From contig NW_020954702.1 in NCBI RefSeq assembly GCF_900497805.2, forward strand, positions 1,404,708-1,468,707: a DNA stretch of 64,000 nt, in the 5' to 3' direction. The notes beneath the pieces were generated by a model, which saw only the letters and a program-made list of their open reading frames with translations, made no database searches and was not told the origin of the DNA. Positions 21,930 to 35,840 of this stretch are shown here, one piece after another. This stretch comes from Vombatus ursinus (lineage: Eukaryota > Chordata > Mammalia > Diprotodontia > Vombatidae). Both the position numbers and the translations under genes were made by a program. How positions within the stretch are numbered: the stretch's first letter is position 1; each line of letters starts with the position of its first letter.

Positions 21930-24518
21930 CAGATGGCATGGAATATGATATTCCAAAAGGCAAGACAGCTTGGATTAAAATCAAGAATCAACCACCCAGC
22001 AAAACAGCACAATCATTCGGGGGGACAATGGGTATTCAATGAAAGAGAGGACTTTCAAACAATCCTAACTAAAAGACAAGAACTAAACAAAAAATTGATT
22101 TTCAAATACAAGACTCAAGAGAAGCACAAAAAGGTAAACAGGAAAGAGAAAACAGAAGTTATTCAATGGAGTTGAACTGCTTATATCCCTACACAGGAAG
22201 ATGAGACTTGCAACTCTTAAGAACTGCATCTGTATTTGGACAGTTAGGAGGAGTATCCATAGAGAGACGGTACAAGTATAAATTGACTTTGATTGGAAGA
22301 TATAAAAAAATTAAGGGATGAGAAAAAGGATTGTTCTGGGAGAAGAGGGAAGGGAGGGGTAGAGTGGAGTAATTTATATCATATGAAGAGGAGTGAAAGA
22401 CTTATCACAGTGGTGGGAAAGAAGGGGGTGTGTGAAAATTGCTTTAACTTTACTCTCATCAGGTTTGGCTCGAAGAAGGAATAACATACACACTCAGTTG
22501 TGTATAGAAATCTATCTCACCCTGTAGGGAAGTGGAAGGGGAGAGGAGCAAGAAAAGTAGGAGGGCTGATGGAAAGGAAGGAAAATTGAAGGAGGCAATG
22601 GTCAGAAGCAAGCACTAGAGAGGAGGGTCAGAGTGAAAGGAGAGAGAGAGACAAATAGGATGGAGGGAAATACACAGTTGGTAATCATAACTGTCAATGT
22701 GAATGGGGTGAACTCACCCATGAAACAGAAGCAGATAGCAGAGTGGATTAAAATCTAGAATCTTACAATATGTTGTTTACAAGAAACACATTTGATGATC
22801 CAGCCATTTTGGAGAGCAATTTGGAACTATGCCCAAAGGGCCATAAAAATGTGCACGCCCTTTGACCCAGCAATAGCACGTCTAGGGCTATATCCTAAAG
22901 AGATCATACAAACGGGAAAAGGACCCACATGTACAAAAATATTCATAGCAGCTCTTTTTGTGGTGGCAAAGAATTGGAAATTGAGAGGATGACCATCTAT
23001 TGGGGAATGGCTGAGCAAGTTGTGGTATATGAATGTAATGGGATACTATTGTGCTATAAGAAATATGAACAGGCTGACTTCAGAAAAATCTGGAAAGACT
23101 TGAATGGTCTGATGTTGAGTGAAGTGAGCAGAACCAAGAGAACGTTGTACACAATAACAGCCACATTGTGTGATGACTAATATTGATAAACTTAACCCTT
23201 CCTGGCAATACAAGGATCTAAGACATCTCCAAAGCCTTGTGATGGAAAATGCTATTCACATCCAAAGAAAGAACTATGGAAGTCGAATTGCTATTTTTTT
23301 TTCTTCTGTTGAGTTTTGTTTCCTTTTTCCAATGGTTCCTCCTATTGGTTTTAATTTTTACTTACAATATCACTAATGTGAAAATATGTTTAATATGATT
23401 GTAAATGTATAGCCTATATCAGATTGTGCGCCGTCTTGGGGAGGGTGGTGAAGAGGAAAGGGGAGAAAAATTTTAAACTCAAAAGTATATGGAGGTGATT
23501 ATTGATAAATCAAAATAAATTAATAAAAAAGACTCATGATGGAAAATGCTATTCACATCCAGAGAAAGAACTATGGAATCTAAATGCAACTATGGAATTT
23601 AAATCTAAATATCTCTTTTTTTTCTTCCTCATGGTTTTTTCCCTTTTGTTCTGATTCTTCTTTCATAACATGACTAATGTGGAAATATGTTTAATGTGAT
23701 TGTATATATATAGCTTATATCAGATTGCATGCCGTCTTGGAGAGGAGGGAGGGAAGAGAGGGTGAAATTTTAGAACTCAAAATCTTATAAAAGTGAATGT
23801 TGAAAACTAAAAATTAATTAATTAAAATTTTTAAAAAAGAATGTAAGCTCTTTGTGAGTAGGATTATTTCATTCTCTTGCATGCTTATTGCCAACCACAG
23901 TGCCTGGCACGTAGGAGGTACTTAATAAATACTTGTTATACCAATAAAAAAAGAAACACATTTGAAGCAGAGAGGCACACATAGAGTAAAGGTAAAAGGA
24001 TTGAGCAGAATCTATTATGTTTCAGCTGAAGTAAAAAAAAAAAAGAAGCAAGAGTAGCAATCATGATCTCATATAAAGCAAAAGGAAAAATAGATCTAAT
24101 TTTAAAAGGAAGGAAACTACATCTTTCTAAAAGGTAATGAAGTAATTACAATGAAGTAATATCAATGTTAAACATATATGCACCAAGTGATATAACATCC
24201 AAATTTCTAAAGGAGAAGTTAAATGAGTTACAGGAGGAAACAGATAGTAAAACCATACTAGTGGAGTACCTCAACGTTCCCCTTTCAAAACTAGATAAAT
24301 CTAACTACAAAATAAGCAAGAAAGTAGTTAAGGAGGTAAATAGAATTTTAGAAAAGTTAGATATGATAGACTTCTGGAGAAAAATGAGTAGGGATAGAAA
24401 GGGCTATAAAATTGTACGTACCCTTTGATCTGGCAATACCACTACTAGGTCTATATCCCAAAAAGATTTTTAAAAACAAGGGAAAAGAACCTACTTATAC
24501 AGAAATATTTATAGCAGT
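21930..24518 (+). mobile_element. L1, forward strand, interrupted by another L1
   Basis: Host L1. The ORF1 C-terminal part lies at 21,933-22,175 (MAWNMIFQKARQLGLKSR..., ending KTEVIQWS). The ORF1-ORF2 spacer is 22,176-22,670. The ORF2 start is 22,675-22,795 (VITVNVNGVNSP-type, up to the QETH region). The endonuclease resumes at 23,966-24,385 (LNELQEETDSKTILVEYLNVPLSKLDKSN). After LEKLDMIDFW it jumps at about 24,395 to the ORF2 C-terminus and stops at about 24,518 without a 3' UTR. The insertion at 22,796-23,950 lies between a 15-bp duplication of its own sequence. RT region deleted, non-functional. Confidence 0.85.
22796..23950 (+). mobile_element. 5'-truncated L1 with apparent 3'-transduced flank
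   Basis: A 1,155-bp insertion bounded by aagaaacacatttga at 22,781-22,795 and again at 23,951-23,965. Its parts are: an L1 ORF2 C-terminus and 3' UTR (22,796 to about 23,530, ending aaaataaattaataaaaa); a second L1 3' UTR (23,531-23,838); and an L2-type 3' end (23,840-23,945: gtgcctggcacgtaggagg, then cttaataaatacttg) with a short A tail. One target duplication round all three pieces suggests a single integration of a read-through transcript that carried downstream genomic sequence. Confidence 0.8.
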
Positions 24519-25230
24519 TCTCCTTTCATTATAGCTACAGCTTCATTGTCACATAGTCTTTGGGACAGCACATCTGCATCCAAATTAATCTTCTCTGCTC
24601 TGTAGTGTATGCTGACTTTCCAGTTAGCTAGTGCTGCTACCTATATCTGGCAGGCAAAAACCAATTTGGCATTGTTTAAAATATGTCAGTGGATTGTTTT
24701 CAGTCCACACTTGGATTTTTGACATTTTTCTGGAAGCCTACTAAGTCAAGAAATCCAGCTTTTGAATAAGGGAATGAGTCTCATATCCGGTGGTCATCAT
24801 TCTTTTGGTACAGGTCAGCTCCTAGTCCCTCCAAAATGACATCTGTGTGTAGGACAAAAGGCCTTTTTATGCCTTTGATCAGGTGTCTAAATACTTATTT
24901 TCATTTGTCCATCCATAAATCTTCAAATGACTTTGTAGTTTTCAAGACACCATTGTCTCTCTTGCCCTTCTGCTTCCAGTTCTCTACAATCATATATTCA
25001 TGAGTGAGATCATTTAGTGAATTAACAGTAATGGCCTAATTCTTAAATTTTCAATGATAACTGCCAAATCCTAGGAAAGTCCTCAGCTTCTTAGTCCTTC
25101 ATCAGCCATCTGTTCTTGCCCCATTTTTCTGTGGACATAGCCACTTCAGAAGCACATCTGTCTTCTCTGGGTTGGTGCCCATACCTTGTTGAGATTCTAT
25201 GTGACCCACTTTTTGTTGGCTGTTAATTTC
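24519..25230 (-). mobile_element. Ty3/gypsy pol fossil, copy B (end of RT and RNase H)
   Basis: Read on the reverse strand, it shows a GTNPEKTD segment, a LRTFLGFGSY segment (the connection after the RT palm typical of Ty3/gypsy), EGLGADLY and ENNPLTY (RNase H), and a C-terminal AALANWKVSIHYRAEKIN-type end. Order and motifs fit vertebrate Ty3/gypsy pol rather than a retrovirus. It is heavily broken (roughly half a dozen or more breaks), with no LTR seen. It repeats part of copy A (27,964-29,540), so there are two copies or an internal duplication. Old. Confidence 0.75.
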
Positions 25231-27963
<2,733 letters not shown>

Positions 27964-28424
27964 TGGCTGCTAATTTCAAAACGAATAACTCTAGCTTGTG
28001 AATGGGGTAACTAGTCTGTCGTTCAAACCTGTGCTGGGGAATGCAAATGGTCTCTGGTGACGATCACTCTCTCTTTCAGGATGGTACCCAAGCCCTCTTG
28101 GCTGGTATTTGTGTATAGGACAAAAATACCTCATCCATAGCTTCGCCAGGCCTGGGTCCAGGCACTCAAGAGTATAAATGACAGAGAAGCCCATGGGAAA
28201 AGGAGCATCCTCCTCTCTTATTTCCCCATCATCGTTACTTCTTACCACAGCTAACAGGCCATGGGAAAACCCCTATGAAGAAGGGGACCTACACCTTGCC
28301 ACCAAGAGCCTCAGAATTAGCAGTGGCTTCAAACCCAATCCAATCTGCCTGCAGTTATCAACCAGGGAAGTAAATAGTATGGATATATGACCTGGCAACT
28401 ACTTTTGTCAGTGTTACTTGGCAG

Positions 28425-28590
28425 CCACGATACTGAAGATCCAGAAAAGAAAATTATTGATGCTAAAATCTGTGGCACCATCAGCATCAGTAACTTATAT
28501 GGTTATATTAATGGAAATGGTGCTAGAAGAATCATTACTATCTGTCTTCACATCTTGCCCTTGCTAGTGAACCCTCAGAACTACTAGGTC
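28425..28590 (+). pseudogene. Possible Y-box cold-shock-domain fragment
   Basis: The forward frame reads KKIIDAKICGT, then N..YGYINGN, then H, then NPQNY. This follows the cold-shock domain of Y-box proteins (YBX1/YBX3: KKVIATKVLGTVKWF..NGYGFINRN...H...NPRKY) with the same spacing give or take one or two codons. The RNP1 aromatic residues are lost. It lies on the opposite strand within the Ty3/gypsy fossil, consistent with a tiny retrocopy remnant. The match is short, so chance is not excluded. Confidence 0.4.
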
Positions 28591-29061
28591 TTTCCATCTG
28601 ACTTGTAGCTGAAAATTCCTATATTTATTTTCCCTTCCTATTAGAATGTGAGCTTCTTGAATATAGAGATTCTCTTACTTTTCTATTTGTATCTAGCTGA
28701 TAAAATACTTTTGTCAGTCTTTCCTCAAGTTCTTCCAGTGTCTTTCCAAACATAATGATGTCATGAATGTACATCAATACTTCCAGATAATCAGTGTCTT
28801 TAAACTTTTTCTCCATCAGTTATTGGTACACAAGTAGATACCCCAGAGATGCCTTGGAGTATACATTAAAACTGGTAAAACTCCATCTAAGTAGATGAAA
28901 ATAATAGGCTACTTGTCTCTTCTACCATCACAATTTGATGGTATACACTGTTTAAATCCAAGACTTAGAACCACTGGCTTCTTCACAAATAGTCCAAGGC
29001 AATTAAAACCTGAAGCATAGTACACTGGTCCACTGTAATTCTTCTTTTCAAAGTCTAGCAG

Positions 29062-29064
<3 letters not shown>

Positions 29065-29096
<32 letters not shown>
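29065..29096. repeat. (CA)n microsatellite
   Basis: About 16 ca repeats, lying within Ty3/gypsy copy A. Confidence 0.95.
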
Positions 29097-29097
<1 letters not shown>

Positions 29098-29544
29098 ACT
29101 TTGCAAAATGACCTTAGAAAACTTCTGAAAGAACTTCTGGTCAAAGGCATTATCAGAGACTTTTTAAGGTCATCTATCACCCATAACATTCCACACTTTA
29201 CTCATGCAATGAGAATATACATGTTCTCTTACTGAGATTTTTGTCTCAACCAGTACTTCAATTTTTCCAGTACTGGGGAGTCACCAACCTCAGGATCCAC
29301 TCGGAGTTTGAAGAAAACGGTGCTCTCATGATATATACTGCCACAACTTGTCTCTGTTCTGTAGGCCTTTGCAAAGATTCACAGAGGGGTAAAATACATA
29401 GGTTTTGGGTCACAACTTGTTGCCTATAGTATCTTGCTAGCATTTTGAATATGCTGGAATTTGTTCCTATCAGGCCTGACATTTCTGTAAGAATTAGTGT
29501 GTCTGAACATAACAGCCATAGAATATCAAGTTCACTTTGATGTG

Positions 29545-30590
29545 TCCTGAATATAGATGGTTTTTATTATTTGGTTCTCCAAGTCTAAACTCTTTCATAG
29601 ACTTTAAATATATTTTCTTCTCAGGTCTCTCATATAATGATTATTCAGAACTCTACCAACAGTGCATTCTTGTACCTATTTTTCCCTCAACCTCTCACCT
29701 CTTTCTTTAATTCTTCCAAGAATTCTTGTTAGGTTTGTGTCCAATTTGTACTTTTTTTCTTTGAGGCTTTGTTTGTTTTCATGTTGTTGTCTTCTTCTGA
29801 CTTTGTGTCTTGGTCTTCTCTACCACATAGTAGCTTTTTATGGTCGAGTTATTTTTTTGTTGTTGTTTGCTCATTTTTCAAGCCTATTTCTTGACTTTGA
29901 ACTTTATGTTAGAGTTGAACACTGCTCACCTGGGGGTGGGGAAGCGCTGTCCCAAGCTTTTTTGTTCCATTGTTTTCAGAGCCAGTTCTAGGAATCTGCA
30001 AGTTTTTGGTGTTTCCAAGGTGGTGTGGTCCAGGGGTAGGCATGGTCACTCATCTCTACTGTATGCTCCAGTCTTTACCGAGGAAGGCCCCACTTCTTTG
30101 CAGTCACAAGTGCTAGCACTCCTCTCTGCCCTTAAGCTGTGACCAAGGCTTTTGCTCTCTTATGACCAACCACAAACACTCTTCTCCACACTGGAACTGC
30201 AAACCAGCACTGCTTATGGGCAACAGAGTTGCCAAACAGTTCCCAGTGCTGCACCCAGGGTCAGCTCAGGGTGCCCTGCAATCTATTTCTGACCAGCCAC
30301 CATCTCTGGGCTGAGAGCTCTTCAAACTGCTGCTGTGATCACAGCTACCTCCACTGGTGTTGCCCCCACATATTCTCCAAGCTGGCCCCCAGCTCAGTGT
30401 CACAGATCTCTCCTTCCAAATTCCTAAGTTGTCTCTGGCTGGAAAGTGTCTCACCCTAACTTTTTATTGGCTCTGCCATTCCATAATTTGATTTGAGGTG
30501 TTATTTTAAAGTTGTTTGGAGGAGAATATTCAGAGAGTTCAGATGTATTACTGCCTTTTCTCCACTATCTTTGAAATTGCTCCATACTCA
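29545..30590 (-). mobile_element. L1 5' UTR and ORF1 start, reverse strand
   Basis: Reverse strand: L1 5' UTR from about 30,590 (aaagatagtggagaaaaggc start region) to about 29,900, then the start of ORF1, with a REDQDTKSEEDNN-like acidic stretch matching the ORF1 start at 47,286-47,400 (REDQHTDSEDDNN). The 3' part is lost at 29,545 against the Ty3/gypsy fossil. ORF1 is interrupted by stops. Confidence 0.75.
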
Positions 30591-32371
30591 AAAAAACCTA
30601 TAATATTAATTTAATCAGAAAACACTACAGTTGCACTACAATGGCTAAGTGCAATTAATTACATGGTGTATTAATAATAACTAAATATAAAAATCAGTAT
30701 AAATGTCACAGAAATAAACTCAAAATCAAAAGCAATAATTTTTTTCATGTATCAAAACATATCAAATAGCAATGCAAACAACATTTAGTGAATTGAAAGC
30801 TTCTTATGACAATAAAGGGCACCAATTAATAAATTTAATAAAATATTTGCATAACAATATTTTCAAGTTAGAAGCAGATAAATTATTGGAAAAACGTTTT
30901 TCTGAATGTGACTTGGAGACAATCCCCAGCAAAATATAAAACAAAATAAAAAATAAAACATCTTTCCTAGAATAAATAATTAATAATACTGTAAATAAAC
31001 AGAAAGTATAGTAAAATCTGTGCATCCAAAATTTGAAATCTAAAAAAAAAAATTGGAAAGGAGTTGTAGTAATGCCTGCTTACAGTAAAGAAAAGAAAAA
31101 ATGAAATATCTCATTGGAGGCAAAACAAGACAAAGAAAAATATGGAAAAAGAAAAAAATTAAGATTTAAAATGTCTCTTTGGGAAAAAAAATGTGTAATT
31201 GAATGAGCACAATGATATTTGAAATTTAGTAACTGAGGTAGTAGCACAAAAGAAGTAAATGAGACAAAATTCCTTCCAGTTGATATCAAACTGACCTAGG
31301 AATCAGCTCAAACTCAAAGTTATCACTAATATTCCTTTACATAATAAAGGACCTTTCAAAAATAATTAAAATGTTAATTTTTAAAAATAGAAAAAAAAGT
31401 AATAGGAAAATAAAATGACATATTTTCAAAGACTAATTCCCAAGGATGAGCTGCCATATGTAAAGCAAAATTGGGATATCCCTAGTACAAAGAAAATAAG
31501 GAGAAGGAAGGAGTTTGTTTATCCCCTAGTGTTTTGTTTTACTGGGAGACTAGGTGTCCCAACAAGTTTAATGGAAAGTAGCACATATTTAACTACTAGC
31601 TACACAGACCTCCCCTTCTCAGGTCTTTGCTTGCTTTTGCCTCAATAACTTATCTCTACTAAGTCTAATACTCAGTTTTAATTATGTTATTATCACTCTC
31701 TGCTTATAGGCTCTTCTTTTTAATGAAACTTACACTAGCTTAGAGCAGTATTATTTCAATATGCTTCCACTGTATCGTGTCATCTGAATAGATTCACTAT
31801 CTGCTCTTCCTACTCCGCATCTTAAATGAGAATATTTCTCCCTCTATCAATATTTAAATATTTCCCTAAATCTCTACTCATACCAGCATTAATGCAATAA
31901 TGGTTCTTGGCTGACAAGTTTTTCTTTTTACATTTAGCCTTGAAAGATCATTCAGCTGGGTACACAGAGGATGAGAGTATTGTGTTCATTCCCTGTGCTA
32001 TAGCCAAGCATGAAATTTAAACCAGGTATAGTCCTGGGGAATCTGGCCTCTAATGAGATGCGTCGGGTCCTCTGTCTTCACCCTCTTCCCCTACCTTAGC
32101 ACCCAGATAATTTACTTATACCCTAGGTTATGGACTAAAAGTCTAGAGCTTCCTCTAAAATGGAGGAATAAAAAGTTACTCAAGATATAATATGTATCAG
32201 GTATGAGACATGCAATTTATTACTATAGACGAAAGGAAATCTAAGCATAAGAGTCCATTAACTCTTAGTCCCACCTGGCTGAGAGCAAGGACCAAAGTTT
32301 CCACAAAGTTGGCTGGAATCAGGGCAGCTCTGAATGCACTCAAAAGAATGATATCTATGGTTCAATTTAAT

Positions 32372-32417
<46 letters not shown>

Positions 32418-33384
32418 CAGTCCTAGATAGGGAGTGAAATGATAGTAAGGAAGGATAGTGGACAAAGAAGGGAACAGTTCTTTTAGATAAGAAGGCAAAA
32501 TTGTTTTCTCAAAGGAATGAGCAAACAGAAAATTCAAATAAATTACATAACCAATGAGAATTGTTCCCTTCCCTGGCAAAATGTGGAGTGCTTGTATTAT
32601 TATCTCATCAACCAAAGTTAACAGTTTTCAACAGTCTCTTTACCACATCATCAGTTTATCTGGCAATAGCAGGAACAATGGAAATAATTGCAGCCTGTCA
32701 GAATATCAGAATAATGGGCCAGGAAAGCAGGCACCAGGAGACCTAGTACATAGCTTATCTCTTATTAATTACATGACACCAACATGTAAAATAAAATCTC
32801 TCCTTACAGCTTCTGTCTTCTAGAATTCTCCAAAAATACAGCCCCAGAAGTCCAAATTCAAACATATCACTGGTGAACTGGTGAACTGGTGAACACTGGG
32901 ATAATCCCTGCTTGTGTCTCTCATCTCATCTCTAAAACAATGTAGGTGTTAACATGTGCTTACAATGCTTAGGAATTGGAAGAGCAGCAGAGATGTTGTT
33001 CTATAGTTGGCATTGATTAACTGATTAGCTGACACGTCATACTGAGGAATGAACAGTACAAATATAAGTCATCTTAGCACAATGCTTGGCATAAAGTAGG
33101 TGCTTTTAACTAGTCTTCTAACTAGAACTCAAATGAAATTCTTTCAATATTTCTTGCTGATTGTTATCCAAAATGTTATCTTTGTGTCATTTTCACAATT
33201 GATAAGCTTGCTATTTATGCATTAATAGGAGACACTGATAAACATGTCTGCAAACTTATCTTTCTGTTTTCCCAAGCTGCCCTTGGTTGTAGTAATGACT
33301 TGTGATTTTTTTTCTTGGCTTTTCCCATCAGAATATGGTTTGGTACATTTTCCAAGTTGTTCTAGAGATTTGTTGATAGAGCTT
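30591..33384. other. Longest stretch with no recognised repeat or gene
   Basis: AT-rich DNA with no LINE, SINE or LTR landmark apart from the (TG)n run at 32,374-32,414 and a 40-bp L2-like tail at about 33,068-33,112 (cacaatgcttggcataaag). Short open frames are scattered and overlap on both strands. A small run of three tggtgaac units lies at 32,870-32,896. No gene is supported. Confidence 0.5.
32374..32414. repeat. (TG)n microsatellite
   Basis: About 20 uninterrupted tg repeats, the longest pure dinucleotide run in the window and a likely polymorphic marker. Confidence 0.95.
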
Positions 33385-35840
33385 GACAAAAATATGCCTC
33401 CAAAAAACTGTAAAATATTACCTCAAAATGAATTCTGGAATAGCAGAACCAACAAAAAGATGGAACAAAACAATTTTTCAGCCCAAGACAACTCAGAAGA
33501 TCAGCAGGAAAGGTCTGTCTCACTCAGGTAAAAGGGAAGCGCGGTCCAGGGCAAGCAGTCTCTTAGCAAGTCAGAAGTAGGCTCTGCCTCAGTAAGCCAG
33601 TGAGAGACCCTGAGCCCCAACTCAGGTCAGTGACTGAGGCTTTACAGCCCCGGAGAAGCAGCAGACAAGCAACCAGTTTCCCCACACCCCCCTGAGGATG
33701 GCACAGCGTGAGCCTCTCCCATGCTCCACCCCCATGGGTCCCAGAGCAATACCAGGTGAGTGGCTAAACCCCACATCCCACAGCTCCAGCGCAGCATCAG
33801 GCCCACCACAGCCCCAGTGCAGCACATGAGTGGCCGGATACCTCGTGGTCCCAGAGCAGCACTAGGTTCCCCTGTAGGCCCCAGCTTGGCCACTTGGCAA
33901 GTAACCAGGCCCCCCATAGCCCAGGCACAGTGCCAAGTGATCCAGTCCCCTGTGGCACCTGCACAGTACCAGGCAAGCAGCCAGGGCCTACAGCCCCACA
34001 CACAAGAAGCTTGGGACAGTGCCTGCTCTACCCCATGAGCACAGCTCAACTTTAAAACTCAAGAAATAGGCTGGCAAAAACGAGTATAAAACAAACAAAA
34101 AAAGAGCTTAACCATAGAAACTTATTATGGTGACAGGGAAGATCAAAACACAAACTCAGAAAAATACAATCATGTCAAAAAGCCTTTATGCAAGGCCTTA
34201 AAGAAAAATGTAAATTGGTCTTACACCCAAAAAGAATTCCTAGAAGAGCTCAAAGATCAAGAATATCAAAGGAATCAATGAAAAAAATGAAAAAAAAAAA
34301 AAGGTGGCTTAGCCATACCAGATCTCAAACTATTTTATAAAGCAGTAATTATCAAAACTATTTGGTACTGGCTAAGAAATAGAGTGGTGGATCAGTGGGA
34401 TAGATTAGATACACAAGACAGAGTGTAAATGGCCATAGTAATTTAGTGCTTGATAAATCCAAAGATCCAAGCTTTTGGAATGAGAACTCACTCTTTGACA
34501 AACTCCTGGCAAAACTGGAAAACAGTATAGAGAAAACTAGGCATAGACCCACATCTCATACTGTTTGCCAAGATAAGATTTGCAAATAAAGGGTGATGCC
34601 ATAAACAAATTAAGAGAGCAAGGGATCTATGGAAAAGAGAAGAATGTATGACCAAACAAGAGATAAGAAAGCATTACAAGATGTAAAAATGAATATTTTT
34701 TATTACATTAAATTAAAAAGGTTTTACACAAACAAAACTAACTTATCCGAGATTAGAAGGAAAACAGAAAACCACGAAACAATTATTATAGCAAGTATCT
34801 CTGATAAAGGCCTCATTTTTCATATATATAGAGAACTGAGTGAAATTTCTAAGAATACAAGTCATTCTCCAATTGATAAATGGTCAAAAGTTATGAACAA
34901 GCAGTTTTCGGATAAAGAAATCAAAGCTATCTGATGTCATATGAAAAAAATGTTCTAAATCACTATTAATTAAAGAAATGCAAATTAAAACAAGTCTGAG
35001 GTACCATCTCACACCTATCAGATTGGTTAATATGAAAGAAAAGGAAAATGATAAATGTTGCAGAGGATGTGGGAAAATTGGGACACTAATGCACTGTTGG
35101 TGAAGTTGTGAACTGATCCAGCTATTCTGGAGAGCAATTTGGAACTATGCCCAAAGGGTGCATACTGTGCATAATCTTTGATTAATCAATACCATTATTA
35201 AGTTATATCTCAAAAAGATCTCCCCCTCCCCAGAAAAAAAGGGAAAAGGTCCTACTTGTACAAAAATATTTATAGCAGCTCTTTTTGTGGTGGCAAGAAA
35301 TTTGAAATAGAAGGGATGTCTATCAATGGGGGAATGGCAGGACACATTGTGGTATGTGAATGTAATGGAAACTTTTGTGCTATAAGAAAAGATAAGCAGA
35401 TGGATTTTGGAAAAAACCTAGGAAGACTTACATGAACTGATGCAAAGTGAAGTGGACAGAACCAGAAGAACATTGTGCGTGACAACATTATAAAATGATC
35501 AGCTATGAATGGCTTAGCTCTTTTCAGCAATACAATGATCCAAGACGAAAAATGAGATTCACATCCAGAGAAATAACTGATTGAGTCTGAATACAGAAGA
35601 AAGCATACTATTTTCACTGTTTTTTTTTTCATTTTTTCTTTTGGTCTGTTTCTTCTTTCATAACATAATATGGAAATATGTTTTACACGATTGCAAATAT
35701 ATAACCTATATCAAATTGCTTACCATCTTAGGGAGGCAGGGAAGTGAGGTAGGGAGGGAGAAAATTCAAAACTCAAAAATTTTAAAAACTGAATGTTAAA
35801 GTTTATCTTTATGTATCACTAGAAAAAAATACTATTTAAA
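33385..35840 (+). mobile_element. L1, forward strand, internally deleted
   Basis: 5' UTR at 33,385-34,060 (GC-rich with repeated cagcac-containing units), ORF1 start at about 34,110-34,280, then an A-rich join at about 34,290-34,305 straight into ORF2 C-terminal sequence (ggtggcttagccataccaga, gtggatcagtgggatag, gataaaggcctcatttt, gttgcagaggatgtggg) and a 3' UTR that ends at about 35,840. Most of ORF1 and two-thirds of ORF2 are missing. Stops are present throughout. Confidence 0.85.

Larger units (their letters stand above)
27964..29540 (-). mobile_element. Ty3/gypsy pol fossil, copy A (protease end, RT, RNase H)
   Basis: On the reverse strand, in order: a SGLIGTN segment (C-terminal to the protease; 29,258-29,482), an N-terminal RT area at about 28,900-29,100 carrying a (CA)n run, the RT catalytic region with DYLEVLMYIHDIIMFGKT (28,700-28,790), and RNase H N-terminal sequence (RPFAFPSTGLN and HKLELFVLKLA; 27,980-28,150). 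The order is that of Ty3/gypsy pol. Clearly broken (about six to ten breaks), and it contains foreign sequence between RT and RNase H. No LTR is seen. The LEMD2 retrocopy inserted at its 3' side. Confidence 0.75.

Noticed and set aside
33642-34049. 135-codon reverse open frame, Trp/Gly/Ala-rich, with overlapping frames on both strands
   Set aside because: Falls entirely in the GC-rich 5' UTR of a forward L1. Repeated units give repeated residues in every frame.
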